From Chloroflexota bacterium (GTDB lineage: Bacteria > Chloroflexota > Dehalococcoidia > JACPQK01): 6,576 nucleotides of DNA. Each line of letters opens with the position of its first letter. Positions within the stretch are counted from its first letter, which is position 1. Of the stretch, positions 1-5,628 are shown in pieces. Position numbers and translations under genes: made by a program. The stretch spans positions 1 to 6,576 of the forward strand of contig JACPQK010000166.1 of assembly GCA_016190535.1 (NCBI GenBank), given 5' to 3'. The notes under the pieces are model-generated. The model was not told the DNA's origin and made no database searches. It saw only the letters and a list, made by a program, of their open reading frames with translations.

Positions 1-1
1 G

Positions 2-238
2 ATGGAGGCCCAGGAGGACTTCGACGAGGCCGTGGCCGAAGGTGACGAGGACGCCCAGGCCGACTTCGAGGAGGCCGTAGCCGAGGCTCACGAGCGCTTT
101 GACGTGAAGGTGGCGGACGCCCAGGAGCGCCTGGACAGGGACCTGATGGAGGCCCAGGAGGACCTGGACGAGGCCCTGATGGAAGAGGAAGAGGAGGAGG
201 AGGAGGACGACTCCATCCTCCCTCCTGAAGAGCCGTAA
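2..238 (+). CDS. Acidic hendecad-repeat coiled-coil protein, 3' part
   Basis: I do not recognise this family. The visible 78 residues are dominated by Glu, Asp and Ala. They fall into 11-residue units beginning with Ala-Gln or Ala-His: AQEDFDEAVAE (3-13), a four-residue spacer GDED, then AQADFEEAVAE (18-28), AHERFDVKVAD (29-39), AQERLDRDLME (40-50) and AQEDLDEALME (51-61). Hydrophobic positions 5, 9 and sometimes 7 of each unit fit a hendecad coiled coil. The tail is a run of eight Glu (61-68), two Asp and a short Pro-rich end. There is no Cys, membrane segment or signal peptide in the visible part. The ATG at base 2 lies inside a repeat unit that recurs at base 146, and the frame is open to the window edge, so the gene very probably begins upstream and this is only its C-terminal part. 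A strong terminator follows 18 bases after the stop. The role is unknown; an elongated acidic scaffold or a partner for basic surfaces is possible but is a guess. Confidence 0.6.
   Translation: MEAQEDFDEAVAEGDEDAQADFEEAVAEAHERFDVKVADAQERLDRDLMEAQEDLDEALMEEEEEEEEDDSILPPEEP
8..184 (+). repeat. Tandem 33-base units encoding hendecads
   Basis: Five degenerate 33-base units plus a 12-base spacer encode the 11-residue repeats of the acidic protein. The first 19 bases of the window recur exactly at 145-163, and the match continues imperfectly. The offset of 144 bases equals four units plus the spacer. This suggests growth by in-frame duplication. Confidence 0.6.
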
Positions 239-256
239 TACCGGATAAGCTACCCT

Positions 257-294
257 GCTGGGCCGGTGACCCAGAGCACCGGCCCAGCGCTTTT
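257..294 (+). terminator. Rho-independent terminator after acidic protein gene
   Basis: A perfect 12-base-pair GC-rich stem (257-268 with 277-288) encloses an 8-base loop and is followed after two bases by TTTT (291-294). It lies 18 bases past the stop of the acidic protein gene and before the fmdB promoter, so it separates the two transcription units. Confidence 0.85.
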
Positions 295-323
295 CTGGTG
301 CCTAGGCCCTGAACCCGGCTATC

Positions 324-353
324 TTGACAATGGCCCAAGCTGCCCGTTAACAT
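324..353 (+). promoter_or_regulatory. Probable sigma-70 type promoter for fmdB-dtd
   Basis: A consensus -35 hexamer TTGACA (324-329) is followed after 18 bases by TAACAT (348-353), a 4/6 match to TATAAT. Transcription would start near 360, leaving a leader of about 70 bases before fmdB. The position directly after a terminator supports it. The -10 element is only moderate. Confidence 0.5.
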
Positions 354-359
354 GATTGG

Positions 360-411
360 TAGCCCTCCGATAAGAGGAGCGCTGGCTAAAGGCCGAGGGA
401 GCTCGGCTTTT
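360..411 (+). promoter_or_regulatory. Two consecutive hairpins in fmdB leader, second terminator-like
   Basis: The first hairpin pairs 360-368 with 376-379 and 384-388, with a 4-base bulge and a loop at 369-375. The second is a continuous 10-pair stem (388-397 with 402-411, one G-U pair) closed by a GGAG loop, its 3' arm ending in TTTT (408-411). Base 388 can pair in either stem. The second hairpin resembles a short intrinsic terminator inside the 5' leader, 18 bases before the fmdB start codon. It could be an attenuator, a leftover terminator or a stabilising leader fold. It matches no riboswitch class I know. Confidence 0.4.
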
Positions 412-429
412 CCATTGGAGGATGGCATA

Positions 430-741
430 ATGCCGATCTACGAGTACGAGTGTACTTGCTGTGGAGCCCGTTTCGAGCGGAGACAAAGTTTCTCCGAGGA
501 CCGGAGGGCGCTATGTCCCCACTGCCAGGGCCACGCCCAGAGGGTACTCCACTCCGTACCCATTATTTTCAAGGGGTCCGGGTTCTACGTCACCGACCAC
601 AGGACCGGGGGAGGATACTCGGGAGACAGCAAGTCCACCGCTGCCGTTGGAGAGAGTAAGCCCACTGCTGCCGCAGGAGAGACCAAGCCCGCGACTGCCA
701 CCGGAGAGAGCAAACCCGCCGTCGCCGCCAAGGAGAGCTAG
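430..741 (+). CDS. fmdB: FmdB family zinc-ribbon protein
   Basis: This 103-residue protein begins MPIYEYEC, the typical FmdB start. Its zinc ribbon has the metal-ligand pairs Cys8-x2-Cys11 and Cys29-x2-Cys32 (CPHC), followed by the family motif FKGSGFYVTDHR around residues 47-58. The family takes its name from a proposed regulator of formamidase in Methylophilus; its molecular role is not established, and a cytosolic zinc-binding or nucleic-acid-binding role is usually assumed. After the conserved core comes a low-complexity tail of four nonapeptides (65-100) of the form GESKPTAAA. The ATG at 430 is chosen over an in-frame ATG at 354-356 in frame context (open from 352) because the conserved N-terminus starts there. 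It also has GGAGG at 417-421, 8 bases upstream, and the earlier start would precede the likely transcription start. Its TAG stop overlaps the GTG start of dtd by one base, indicating coupling. Confidence 0.9.
   Translation: MPIYEYECTCCGARFERRQSFSEDRRALCPHCQGHAQRVLHSVPIIFKGSGFYVTDHRTGGGYSGDSKSTAAVGESKPTAAAGETKPATATGESKPAVAAKES
622..729 (+). repeat. Four 27-base repeats encoding nonapeptide tail of FmdB
   Basis: Four consecutive 27-base units encode GDSKSTAAV, GESKPTAAA, GETKPATAT and GESKPAVAA. The units are conserved at Gly1, acidic 2, Ser/Thr3, Lys4 and usually Pro5. The result is a flexible, Lys-, Pro- and Ala-rich tail after the zinc ribbon. Confidence 0.8.
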
Positions 742-1205
742 TGAGGGCCCTCGTCCAGAGGGTGTCCCAGGCGTCCGTAACCGTAGAGGGCAAGGTCGTC
801 GGTCAGATAGGCCGGGGCCTGGTGGTCCTGGTGGGAGTGGCCAGAGATGACACAGAGGAGGACGTCCGCTATCTCTTCGAGAAGCTCCCCCCGCTGCGGG
901 TGTTCCCTGACGCAGCCAGCAAGTTCAATCTCTCCGCCGCTGATATCGGCGGCGGACTGCTTATGGTAAGCCAGTTCACCCTGATGGCCGACACCCGGAA
1001 GGGACGCCGCCCCAGCTTCGACCAGGCCGCTCCCCCGGAGCTTGCCCAGCGCCTCTTCGACCAACTGGTAGGCCGGCTCAAAGAGACGGGGCTACCTATA
1101 GCCACGGGCCAGTTCGGTGCCCACATGGTGGTGGAGATAACCAACGATGGGCCAGTTACCGTTCTTCTGGATAGCCGGGCAGGCGAAAAGCGCAGTGCCT
1201 GCTGA
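741..1205 (+). CDS. dtd: D-aminoacyl-tRNA deacylase (D-Tyr-tRNA deacylase)
   Basis: This 154-residue protein hydrolyses D-amino acids from mischarged tRNAs, a cytosolic proofreading step carried out by a homodimer. It has the family's MRALVQRVS N-terminus, the active-site motif SQFTL (77-81, with Thr80), the ADTRKGRRPSF segment (83-93) and the C-terminal NDGPVT motif (135-140). The Gly-Pro of that last motif reaches into the partner's active site in known DTDs. Length is about the family norm (roughly 145-150), with a short extra tail (RAGEKRSAC). The segment LPPLRVF (49-55) replaces the more usual NLRIF-like sequence, a mild variation. The GTG start at 741 shares its G with the fmdB TAG stop, and an AAGGAG ribosome-binding site lies at 730-735 inside fmdB, so translation is probably coupled. 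No other start gives the conserved N-terminus. Confidence 0.95.
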   Translation: MRALVQRVSQASVTVEGKVVGQIGRGLVVLVGVARDDTEEDVRYLFEKLPPLRVFPDAASKFNLSAADIGGGLLMVSQFTLMADTRKGRRPSFDQAAPPELAQRLFDQLVGRLKETGLPIATGQFGAHMVVEITNDGPVTVLLDSRAGEKRSAC

Positions 1206-1255
1206 TAGGACTGGGTGCTCCCGGTCACCGGCGACCCCCGGCTGCTACGTGGCCC

Positions 1256-1284
1256 TTGTGTATGTGACCGCTAAGCTCTACAAT
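1256..1284 (+). promoter_or_regulatory. Candidate promoter for transketolase operon
   Basis: TTGTGT (1256-1261, 3/6 to TTGACA) is followed after 17 bases by TACAAT (1279-1284, 5/6 to TATAAT), in the 77-base gap before the longest possible transketolase frame. Transcription from here would begin near 1290, after the ATG at 1283. This would favour the GTG at 1310, which has a strong ribosome-binding site, as the real start. Confidence 0.4.
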
Positions 1285-1309
1285 GTCGTTACCAACCCAG
1301 GAGGGCACT

Positions 1310-2203
1310 GTGCCAGCTAGAAAACTTTCCCTGGCGGGGAAGGGCAATGAGCTAGTCCTCCCCATGGCCCAAACAGTCTCAGTTCCGCAAGCGCTTCCCC
1401 TTGACGAGATGGTCAAAAAGGCCAGGTTGGTGCGCCGGCATATCGTGAGTATGACCGCCCGGGCGGGCAGCGGACATCCTGGCGGGTCCCTTTCCGCCGC
1501 CGACATCCTGGTAGCCCTCTACTTCGGTGTCCTGCGCCATAACCCAGAGGACCCCCTTTGGCGAGAGCGGGACCGGCTCATCCTGAGCAAGGGCCACGCT
1601 GCCCCTGCCCTCTACTCCGTCCTGGCCGAGGCCGGCTACTTCCCCGTGGAGGAGCTGTCCACCCTGCGCCGCTGGGGTAGCCGCCTCCAGGGCCACGCCG
1701 ATGCCAACCTTACCCCCGGAGTGGAGATGTCCGCCGGCTCTTTGGGGCAAGGGCTTTCCTTCGGCGTTGGGGCTGCCCTGGCGGGCCGCCTGGACAAGGC
1801 CAGCTATCACGTCTATGTGCTCCTGGGGGACGGCGAGTGTGACGAGGGGCAGATATGGGAGGCAGCCATGGCTGCCAGCCACTTCCACCTCGATAACCTG
1901 ACGGCTATAGTGGACCGCAATCAGCAGCAGCTTGGCGGCTGGACATCCCGCATTATGGACCTGGAACCCCTGCCCGATAAGTGGGCAGCTTTTGGCTGGC
2001 GCGTCATCGAGGCCGATGGCCACAGCATCCCCCATCTCTTGGACGCCCTGCACCAGGCCCAGGCCCCCTCCAACCGGCCCAGCATCATTATCGCCCACAC
2101 GGTGAAGGGGAAGGGGGTCAGTTTCATGGAGAACAACGTGGAGTTCCATGGGCGCGCCCCTACCCAGGAGGAGCTGGCGCGGGCCCTCCAGGAGCTAGCT
2201 TAG
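1310..2203 (+). CDS. Transketolase, N-terminal (ThDP-binding) subunit
   Basis: This is the thiamine-diphosphate-binding half of a split transketolase, which moves two-carbon ketol units between sugar phosphates in the non-oxidative pentose phosphate pathway, in the cytosol. From the GTG at 1310 (297 residues) it shows SGHPGG (54-59) and SKGHA (93-97). The cofactor and Mg2+ motif begins at GDGECDEGQ (173-181) and ends about 30 residues on at DRN (202-204). VKGKG (265-269) follows, then a MENN-x3-FHG segment near the end. The family's bound-Mg Asp and Asn are present. The next gene supplies the missing pyrimidine-binding half, 6 bases downstream. Start choice is uncertain. GTG 1310 has AGGAGG at 1299-1304, 5 bases upstream. 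ATG 1283 overlaps a candidate -10 box and has no ribosome-binding site. ATG 1364 also lacks one but would remove a non-conserved N-terminus. The sequence NQQQLGG replaces the commoner N-x-LQIDG-like stretch after the ThDP motif. Confidence 0.93.
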   Translation: MPARKLSLAGKGNELVLPMAQTVSVPQALPLDEMVKKARLVRRHIVSMTARAGSGHPGGSLSAADILVALYFGVLRHNPEDPLWRERDRLILSKGHAAPALYSVLAEAGYFPVEELSTLRRWGSRLQGHADANLTPGVEMSAGSLGQGLSFGVGAALAGRLDKASYHVYVLLGDGECDEGQIWEAAMAASHFHLDNLTAIVDRNQQQLGGWTSRIMDLEPLPDKWAAFGWRVIEADGHSIPHLLDALHQAQAPSNRPSIIIAHTVKGKGVSFMENNVEFHGRAPTQEELARALQELA

Positions 2204-2209
2204 GCCCCT

Positions 2210-3163
2210 ATGGTTCAACACGCCTCCCTTCGAGAGGCTTACGGAAAAGCCCTGGTGGAGTTGGGGGAGCAGGACCCCAACATAGTGGTGCTGGATGCCG
2301 ACCTCTCCCGCTCCACCATGACCCGCTACTTCGCCGAGCGGTTCCCGGAGCGCTTCTTTGACTGCGGCCTGGGGGAGCAGAACATGGTGGGCATCGCCGC
2401 TGGCCTGGCGGCTTCAGGCAAGGTCCCCTTTGCCTCCACCTTCGCCGTATTTGTACCCGGGAGGGCCTTCGACCAGCTCCGGATGAGCGTGGCCCAGCCA
2501 GACCTCAACGTGAAGATTGTGGCCACCCACGGAGGTATCAGCGTGGGGGAGGATGGCGCCTCCCACCACTCCATCGAGGACCTGGGCCTGGCCTGCTCTC
2601 TCCCTGGCTTCCGGGTAGTGGTGCCTGCCGACGCTCCGGAGACTGTGCGAGCAGTGCGCACAGCCGCCGCCACCCCCGGCCCGTTCTACATTCGTCTGTG
2701 CCGACCCTCTGCCCCCGTGGTGCACCCCGAGGGCTGTCGCTTCCAACTGGGGGTGGCCGAACTCCTGCGCCCGGGCAACGACGCCAGCATCATGGCTACC
2801 GGCCTCATGGTGGGGGCTGCCCTGGAGGCGGCGGCGGCCCTGGCCACGGAGGGTATAGAGTGCCGGGTGCTCAACATGGCCACCCTCAAACCCCTGGACC
2901 AGGAGGCCGTGGCCAGGGCCGCCGCCGAGACGGGAGCTATTATCACCGCCGAGGAGCACCTCCAGCACAGTGGCCTGGGCAGCCTGGTGGCCCAGACCGT
3001 AGCCGAGACCCACCCCGTGCCTATGGCTATAGTGGCCATCAAGGACACCTACGCCCGGTCGGCCAGCGCCGGGGAGCTGTTCCACCACTACGGCCTCACC
3101 CCAGCAGACATCGCCCAGGCGGTGCGCTCGGTGATCAACAGGAAGCAGGCGGCCAGGAGATAA
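2210..3163 (+). CDS. Transketolase, C-terminal (pyrimidine-binding) subunit
   Basis: This 317-residue protein is the second half of the split transketolase: the pyrimidine-binding domain followed by the transketolase C-terminal domain. GLGEQN (53-58) carries the Glu (E56) that activates ThDP. After it come AAGLAASGKVPF (63-74), the THGGISVGEDG loop (106-116) and SHHSIEDL (118-125), all typical of the family. The C-terminal domain contains TLKPLD (225-230) and TAEEHLQHSGLG (246-257). A heteromeric complex with the preceding subunit is expected from known split transketolases and completes the active site at the interface. The ATG at 2210 lies 6 bases after the previous stop and has only a distant AGGAG (2190-2194), so translation probably depends on ribosomes finishing the upstream gene. 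Its TAA stop overlaps the ribosome-binding region of the next gene. Both subunits have near-normal lengths, and no key residue appears lost. Confidence 0.94.
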   Translation: MVQHASLREAYGKALVELGEQDPNIVVLDADLSRSTMTRYFAERFPERFFDCGLGEQNMVGIAAGLAASGKVPFASTFAVFVPGRAFDQLRMSVAQPDLNVKIVATHGGISVGEDGASHHSIEDLGLACSLPGFRVVVPADAPETVRAVRTAAATPGPFYIRLCRPSAPVVHPEGCRFQLGVAELLRPGNDASIMATGLMVGAALEAAAALATEGIECRVLNMATLKPLDQEAVARAAAETGAIITAEEHLQHSGLGSLVAQTVAETHPVPMAIVAIKDTYARSASAGELFHHYGLTPADIAQAVRSVINRKQAARR

Positions 3164-3165
3164 CC

Positions 3166-4287
3166 TTGGCCAAGGGAGAGGCTGCCCTCACCGGCACCAT
3201 ACCTGCCGCCACCTCATCCAAGGTAGCTGTGGTCTATACTACCCCGGAAACAGTGCTGGAGGACATTGCCCGTGTCATGCACCTGGCCGACTACCAGCGC
3301 TTCCTACCCCAGGGCGTCCCCACCGTCCTCAAGATAAACATCTCCTGGCAACGCTACTATCCGGCCTGCTCCACCACCCCCTGGCAGTTGGAGGGCGTTA
3401 TCCGCACCCTCCAGGCCGACGGCTACACCGGCCTGGTACCCGTGCAGAACGGAACGGTCGTAGTGGACGCCCACGAGGGCGAGGTGCGCAACAAGCACCG
3501 CCCGGTCCTGGAGAAGTACGGCCTGAAGAGCGTCTGCCTGGAGGAGCCACCCGTCCGCTGGATAAAGTACGAGCCTAAAGCCAGGATGCTGGTGCTGGAC
3601 CAGGTATACCCCCGGGGCATCTACATCCCCGACATGATGATGGGCAAGAACGTGGTCCACCTCCCCACCATGAAGACCCACGTGTTTACCACCATTACGG
3701 GGGCCATGAAGAACGCCTTCGGCGGCCTGCTCCACTACAACCGCCACTGGACCCACTCCGTGATCCACGACACCCTGGTAGACCTGCTGAGCATTCAGCG
3801 GGAGATCCACCCCGGTCTGTTCGCCGTTACCGACGGCACCCTTGCCGGGGAGGGACCCGGCCCCCGGGCCATGAGGGTCCATGTGAAGAACGTCCTCCTA
3901 GCCAGCGCGGACCCCGTGGCCCTGGATGCCACCGCCGCCCGCATGATGGGCTTCAACCCCCTGTCCCTGCGCTTCCTGCGCCTGGCCCACGAAATCGGCC
4001 TGGGCTGCGCCGACCCCGACCGCATCGAAGTGGTGGGCGAGGACATCTCCGGCGTGGACTGGAAGTTCGCGGGCAACGAGAACACCTTCGCCAGCCGGGG
4101 CCAGAAGCTCATCTACTGGGGGCCTCTCAAGCCCCTGGAGAAGCTGCTGCTGCGGAGTTGGATCGCCCCCTGGAGCTACACCGCCTCCAACATCTACTAC
4201 AACGGACTGTGGTATCCTTTTATCGGCCGACGCCGGGTCTCCCGCGCCCTGAGCACCCAGTGGGGCAAGCTCTTCCAGCGCTATTAG
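3166..4287 (+). CDS. DUF362 domain protein
   Basis: This 373-residue protein belongs to the DUF362 family, which has no settled biochemical function. Family landmarks are LKINISW (55-61), the STTPWQLEGVIR segment (69-80), LPTMKTHVFTTITGAMKNAFGG (split around 166-187), TDGTLAGEGPGP (222-233), LLASADPVALDATAARMMG (split around 244-262) and IGLG near 277-280. Many DUF362 proteins carry a ferredoxin-like 4Fe-4S domain; here only three Cys are present (68, 124, 281), so that domain is absent. The last 60 residues are aromatic and basic. The TTG start at 3166 follows an AGGAG at 3155-3159 by 6 bases and lies 2 bases after the transketolase stop; the first in-frame ATG (about 3277) would cut into the domain. 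The frame is also open far upstream inside the transketolase gene, but that part is a shadow. Tight spacing implies co-expression with transketolase; a link to sugar-phosphate metabolism is inference only. Confidence 0.88.
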   Translation: MAKGEAALTGTIPAATSSKVAVVYTTPETVLEDIARVMHLADYQRFLPQGVPTVLKINISWQRYYPACSTTPWQLEGVIRTLQADGYTGLVPVQNGTVVVDAHEGEVRNKHRPVLEKYGLKSVCLEEPPVRWIKYEPKARMLVLDQVYPRGIYIPDMMMGKNVVHLPTMKTHVFTTITGAMKNAFGGLLHYNRHWTHSVIHDTLVDLLSIQREIHPGLFAVTDGTLAGEGPGPRAMRVHVKNVLLASADPVALDATAARMMGFNPLSLRFLRLAHEIGLGCADPDRIEVVGEDISGVDWKFAGNENTFASRGQKLIYWGPLKPLEKLLLRSWIAPWSYTASNIYYNGLWYPFIGRRRVSRALSTQWGKLFQRY

Positions 4288-4641
4288 ACCCCACGAGGGG
4301 CGAAAAGTAAGACGCTGAGACCTAACTTTAGAGTGGCTTGAGCGTTTTGTTACAAGGTGGGACCTTTAGCATCCTGGGCCAGAGATTCTCTGAACAAATG
4401 AGGCCTAGCGAGGAATATCTCATTCTAAAGGTGGCGTGTGAATCCCACTCTCGCCCTATCCTCTCCTGTCGGGGGCGAGGGGATGTGTTCTCCCTCCCCT
4501 GGCGGGAGGGAGATAGAGGGAGGGGGAGGCCCTTCTCTGCGGCGCACCAGGGGAGCATACCTGTCCGTTCTCCGGTTACAGTGTGTACTGCGGATTGAGA
4601 ATGCGAAAAGGATGGATGATATCCTTACCGGGAGGCCGGCT
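4288..4641 (+). other. Gene-poor gap with inverted repeats
   Basis: About 350 bases lie between the DUF362 and lipoprotein genes with no credible coding region. Small frames exist on both strands, but they run through GC-rich hairpin repeats and have no family signature. A weak stem with one G-U pair (4309-4316 with 4341-4348, its 3' arm ending TTTT) could be a poor terminator for the transketolase operon. An 8-base inverted repeat (ACCTTTAG at 4362-4369 and its complement at 4425-4432) encloses 55 bases, which include CAGAG-ATT-CTCTG (4380-4392). The G+C-rich part from 4448 on is listed separately. I see no good promoter for the lipoprotein gene, though one must lie here if it is expressed independently. 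Confidence 0.6.
4448..4513. repeat. Pyrimidine/purine double hairpin, REP-like
   Basis: Two adjacent hairpins are visible. CTCGCCC (4450-4456) pairs with GGGCGAG (4473-4479). TCTCCCTCCC (4489-4498) pairs perfectly over 10 bases with GGGAGGGAGA (4504-4513) around a CTGGC loop. A purine-rich run continues to about 4532. Such strand-biased C/T then G/A hairpins are typical of short interspersed intergenic repeats. A similar element occurs at 6247-6291. Confidence 0.6.
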
Positions 4642-5604
4642 GTGAGCATGATACACAGAAAGACCACAGCGGCATGGGCCTTCCTGTTGCTTCTGGGGTT
4701 GATAGCTGCTGCCTGCGAGCAGGGCCCCTTCACACCCGCCCTGCTCCCCCCGGGTACGGCCAGTGCCCCGGTGCCTGAGGTGGAGGTGGATGCCTACCTC
4801 TACATCCACCAGGGCCAGCCCACCACTCTGGTCCGGGGCCTGGCCAATCTGCCCCTGGATGTGGAGGTCGTCCAGACCTCCTTCTGGCTGGGGAGAAGAG
4901 AAAGCGGCGAGTTCTCCGGGGCCGTGTTCGACTTCACATCTGCCGCTATGGCCAGGGCCGTCTACAATACTGTGCCCCTGGACCCGGACCAGTGGAAGCA
5001 CCTGGATGGGGCCAGGCTAACACTGGTCCGGGGTAGCGAAGATGCCACCCTGCCTATCCGCGAGGCCATAGAAGCCGGCCAATGGAAGGAGCTGAGCCAG
5101 CTCTATCCCGACGTCTGGGACAGGCTAAACCGGGCCCTGCCCAGCCAACCCCCCTCTCCACCCCGGGCCGTGGGTTTCTTCCGGGTTGCGGACTGGCTAA
5201 ACTGGGCAACTGACAAGACGGGCAACGCCGAGCTGAAAAAAGCAGCCCCCCTGGTTAGCAGCGGGGGGCTTAAGGCTGGCGTCCTGGCCGCCTACTCCCA
5301 GACACCCCTGGTGCCACCCCTCCAGGCTGACCCGGGCTTCCTGAAACAGTCGGGGGTCAGCGCGCTGGTGGTGGCCCAGTCCTCGTACCCAGGATTCATC
5401 TTCTCCTTTATCCTAGATAATATAGTGCTTCGCTCTGCGCCGCTGAAAGAGGTGCCTCTAAATGGAGAGTCCGCGCAGCGCCTGGATGTTCCAGACGCGG
5501 AGGCGATCATACTGCTCAAGAACCGGGGCAACCTGCTCTACCTGTCCATTGCCGCTGAGGAAGGGCCTGCCAAGGCCCTGCTCCTCACTGCCCTGGCCAA
5601 ATAG
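4642..5604 (+). CDS. Uncharacterised lipoprotein
   Basis: I do not recognise this family. The 320-residue product begins with two basic residues (RK, 6-7) and a hydrophobic stretch (about 10-24) ending in LIAAAC, an acceptable lipobox with Cys25 as the lipidated residue, so it is probably exported and membrane-anchored. A Pro/Ala-rich linker follows (about 29-45), then a mixed alpha/beta domain without clear motifs and with no further Cys. The absence of Cys in the mature domain argues against it being a disulfide substrate of the thioredoxin gene next door. The start is GTG 4642, 6 bases after GGGAGG (4630-4635). ATG 4648, two codons later, is almost equally likely. The frame stays open back to 4438, but that part reads through the REP-like hairpins and would bury the signal peptide. 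tlpA follows after 24 bases with no terminator, so the two are likely co-transcribed. Confidence 0.75.
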   Translation: MSMIHRKTTAAWAFLLLLGLIAAACEQGPFTPALLPPGTASAPVPEVEVDAYLYIHQGQPTTLVRGLANLPLDVEVVQTSFWLGRRESGEFSGAVFDFTSAAMARAVYNTVPLDPDQWKHLDGARLTLVRGSEDATLPIREAIEAGQWKELSQLYPDVWDRLNRALPSQPPSPPRAVGFFRVADWLNWATDKTGNAELKKAAPLVSSGGLKAGVLAAYSQTPLVPPLQADPGFLKQSGVSALVVAQSSYPGFIFSFILDNIVLRSAPLKEVPLNGESAQRLDVPDAEAIILLKNRGNLLYLSIAAEEGPAKALLLTALAK

Positions 5605-5628
5605 GCCGGAGGCGAGGGCTGTCCGGCC

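Noticed and set aside
352..429. N-terminal extension of FmdB
   Set aside because: The conserved MPIYEYEC start is at 430 with GGAGG 8 bases upstream. The extension translates the leader hairpins and precedes the likely transcription start.
1379..2149. Long - strand open frame opposite the transketolase N-subunit
   Set aside because: It is antisense to a well-supported gene with clear ThDP motifs, has no family motifs itself, and is expected from high third-position G+C.
2414..3088. Long - strand open frame opposite the transketolase C-subunit
   Set aside because: The + strand carries an intact GEQN-containing transketolase. The antisense product is His/Gly-rich low-complexity sequence typical of a shadow frame.
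2698..3165. Upstream extension of the DUF362 frame inside the transketolase gene, suggesting a 529-residue fusion
   Set aside because: The extra part is Gly/Pro/Arg-rich shadow translation of transketolase codons. The DUF362 similarity begins just after the TTG at 3166, which has its own ribosome-binding site.
4289..4300. CCCC-ACGA-GGGG hairpin just after the DUF362 stop as a terminator
   Set aside because: Only four base pairs and no T-tract.
4448..4532. CRISPR-like or other direct-repeat array
   Set aside because: The structure is adjacent inverted repeats, with no regularly spaced direct repeats or unique spacers.
4338..4598. Small frames on both strands in the gap between DUF362 and the lipoprotein
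   Set aside because: They have no motifs, run through inverted repeats, and lack ribosome-binding sites. Open frames of this size are common in GC-rich DNA.
4438..4641. N-terminal extension of the lipoprotein frame
   Set aside because: It reads through GC-rich hairpin repeats and would place the signal peptide about 70 residues inside the protein. GTG 4642 has a good ribosome-binding site.
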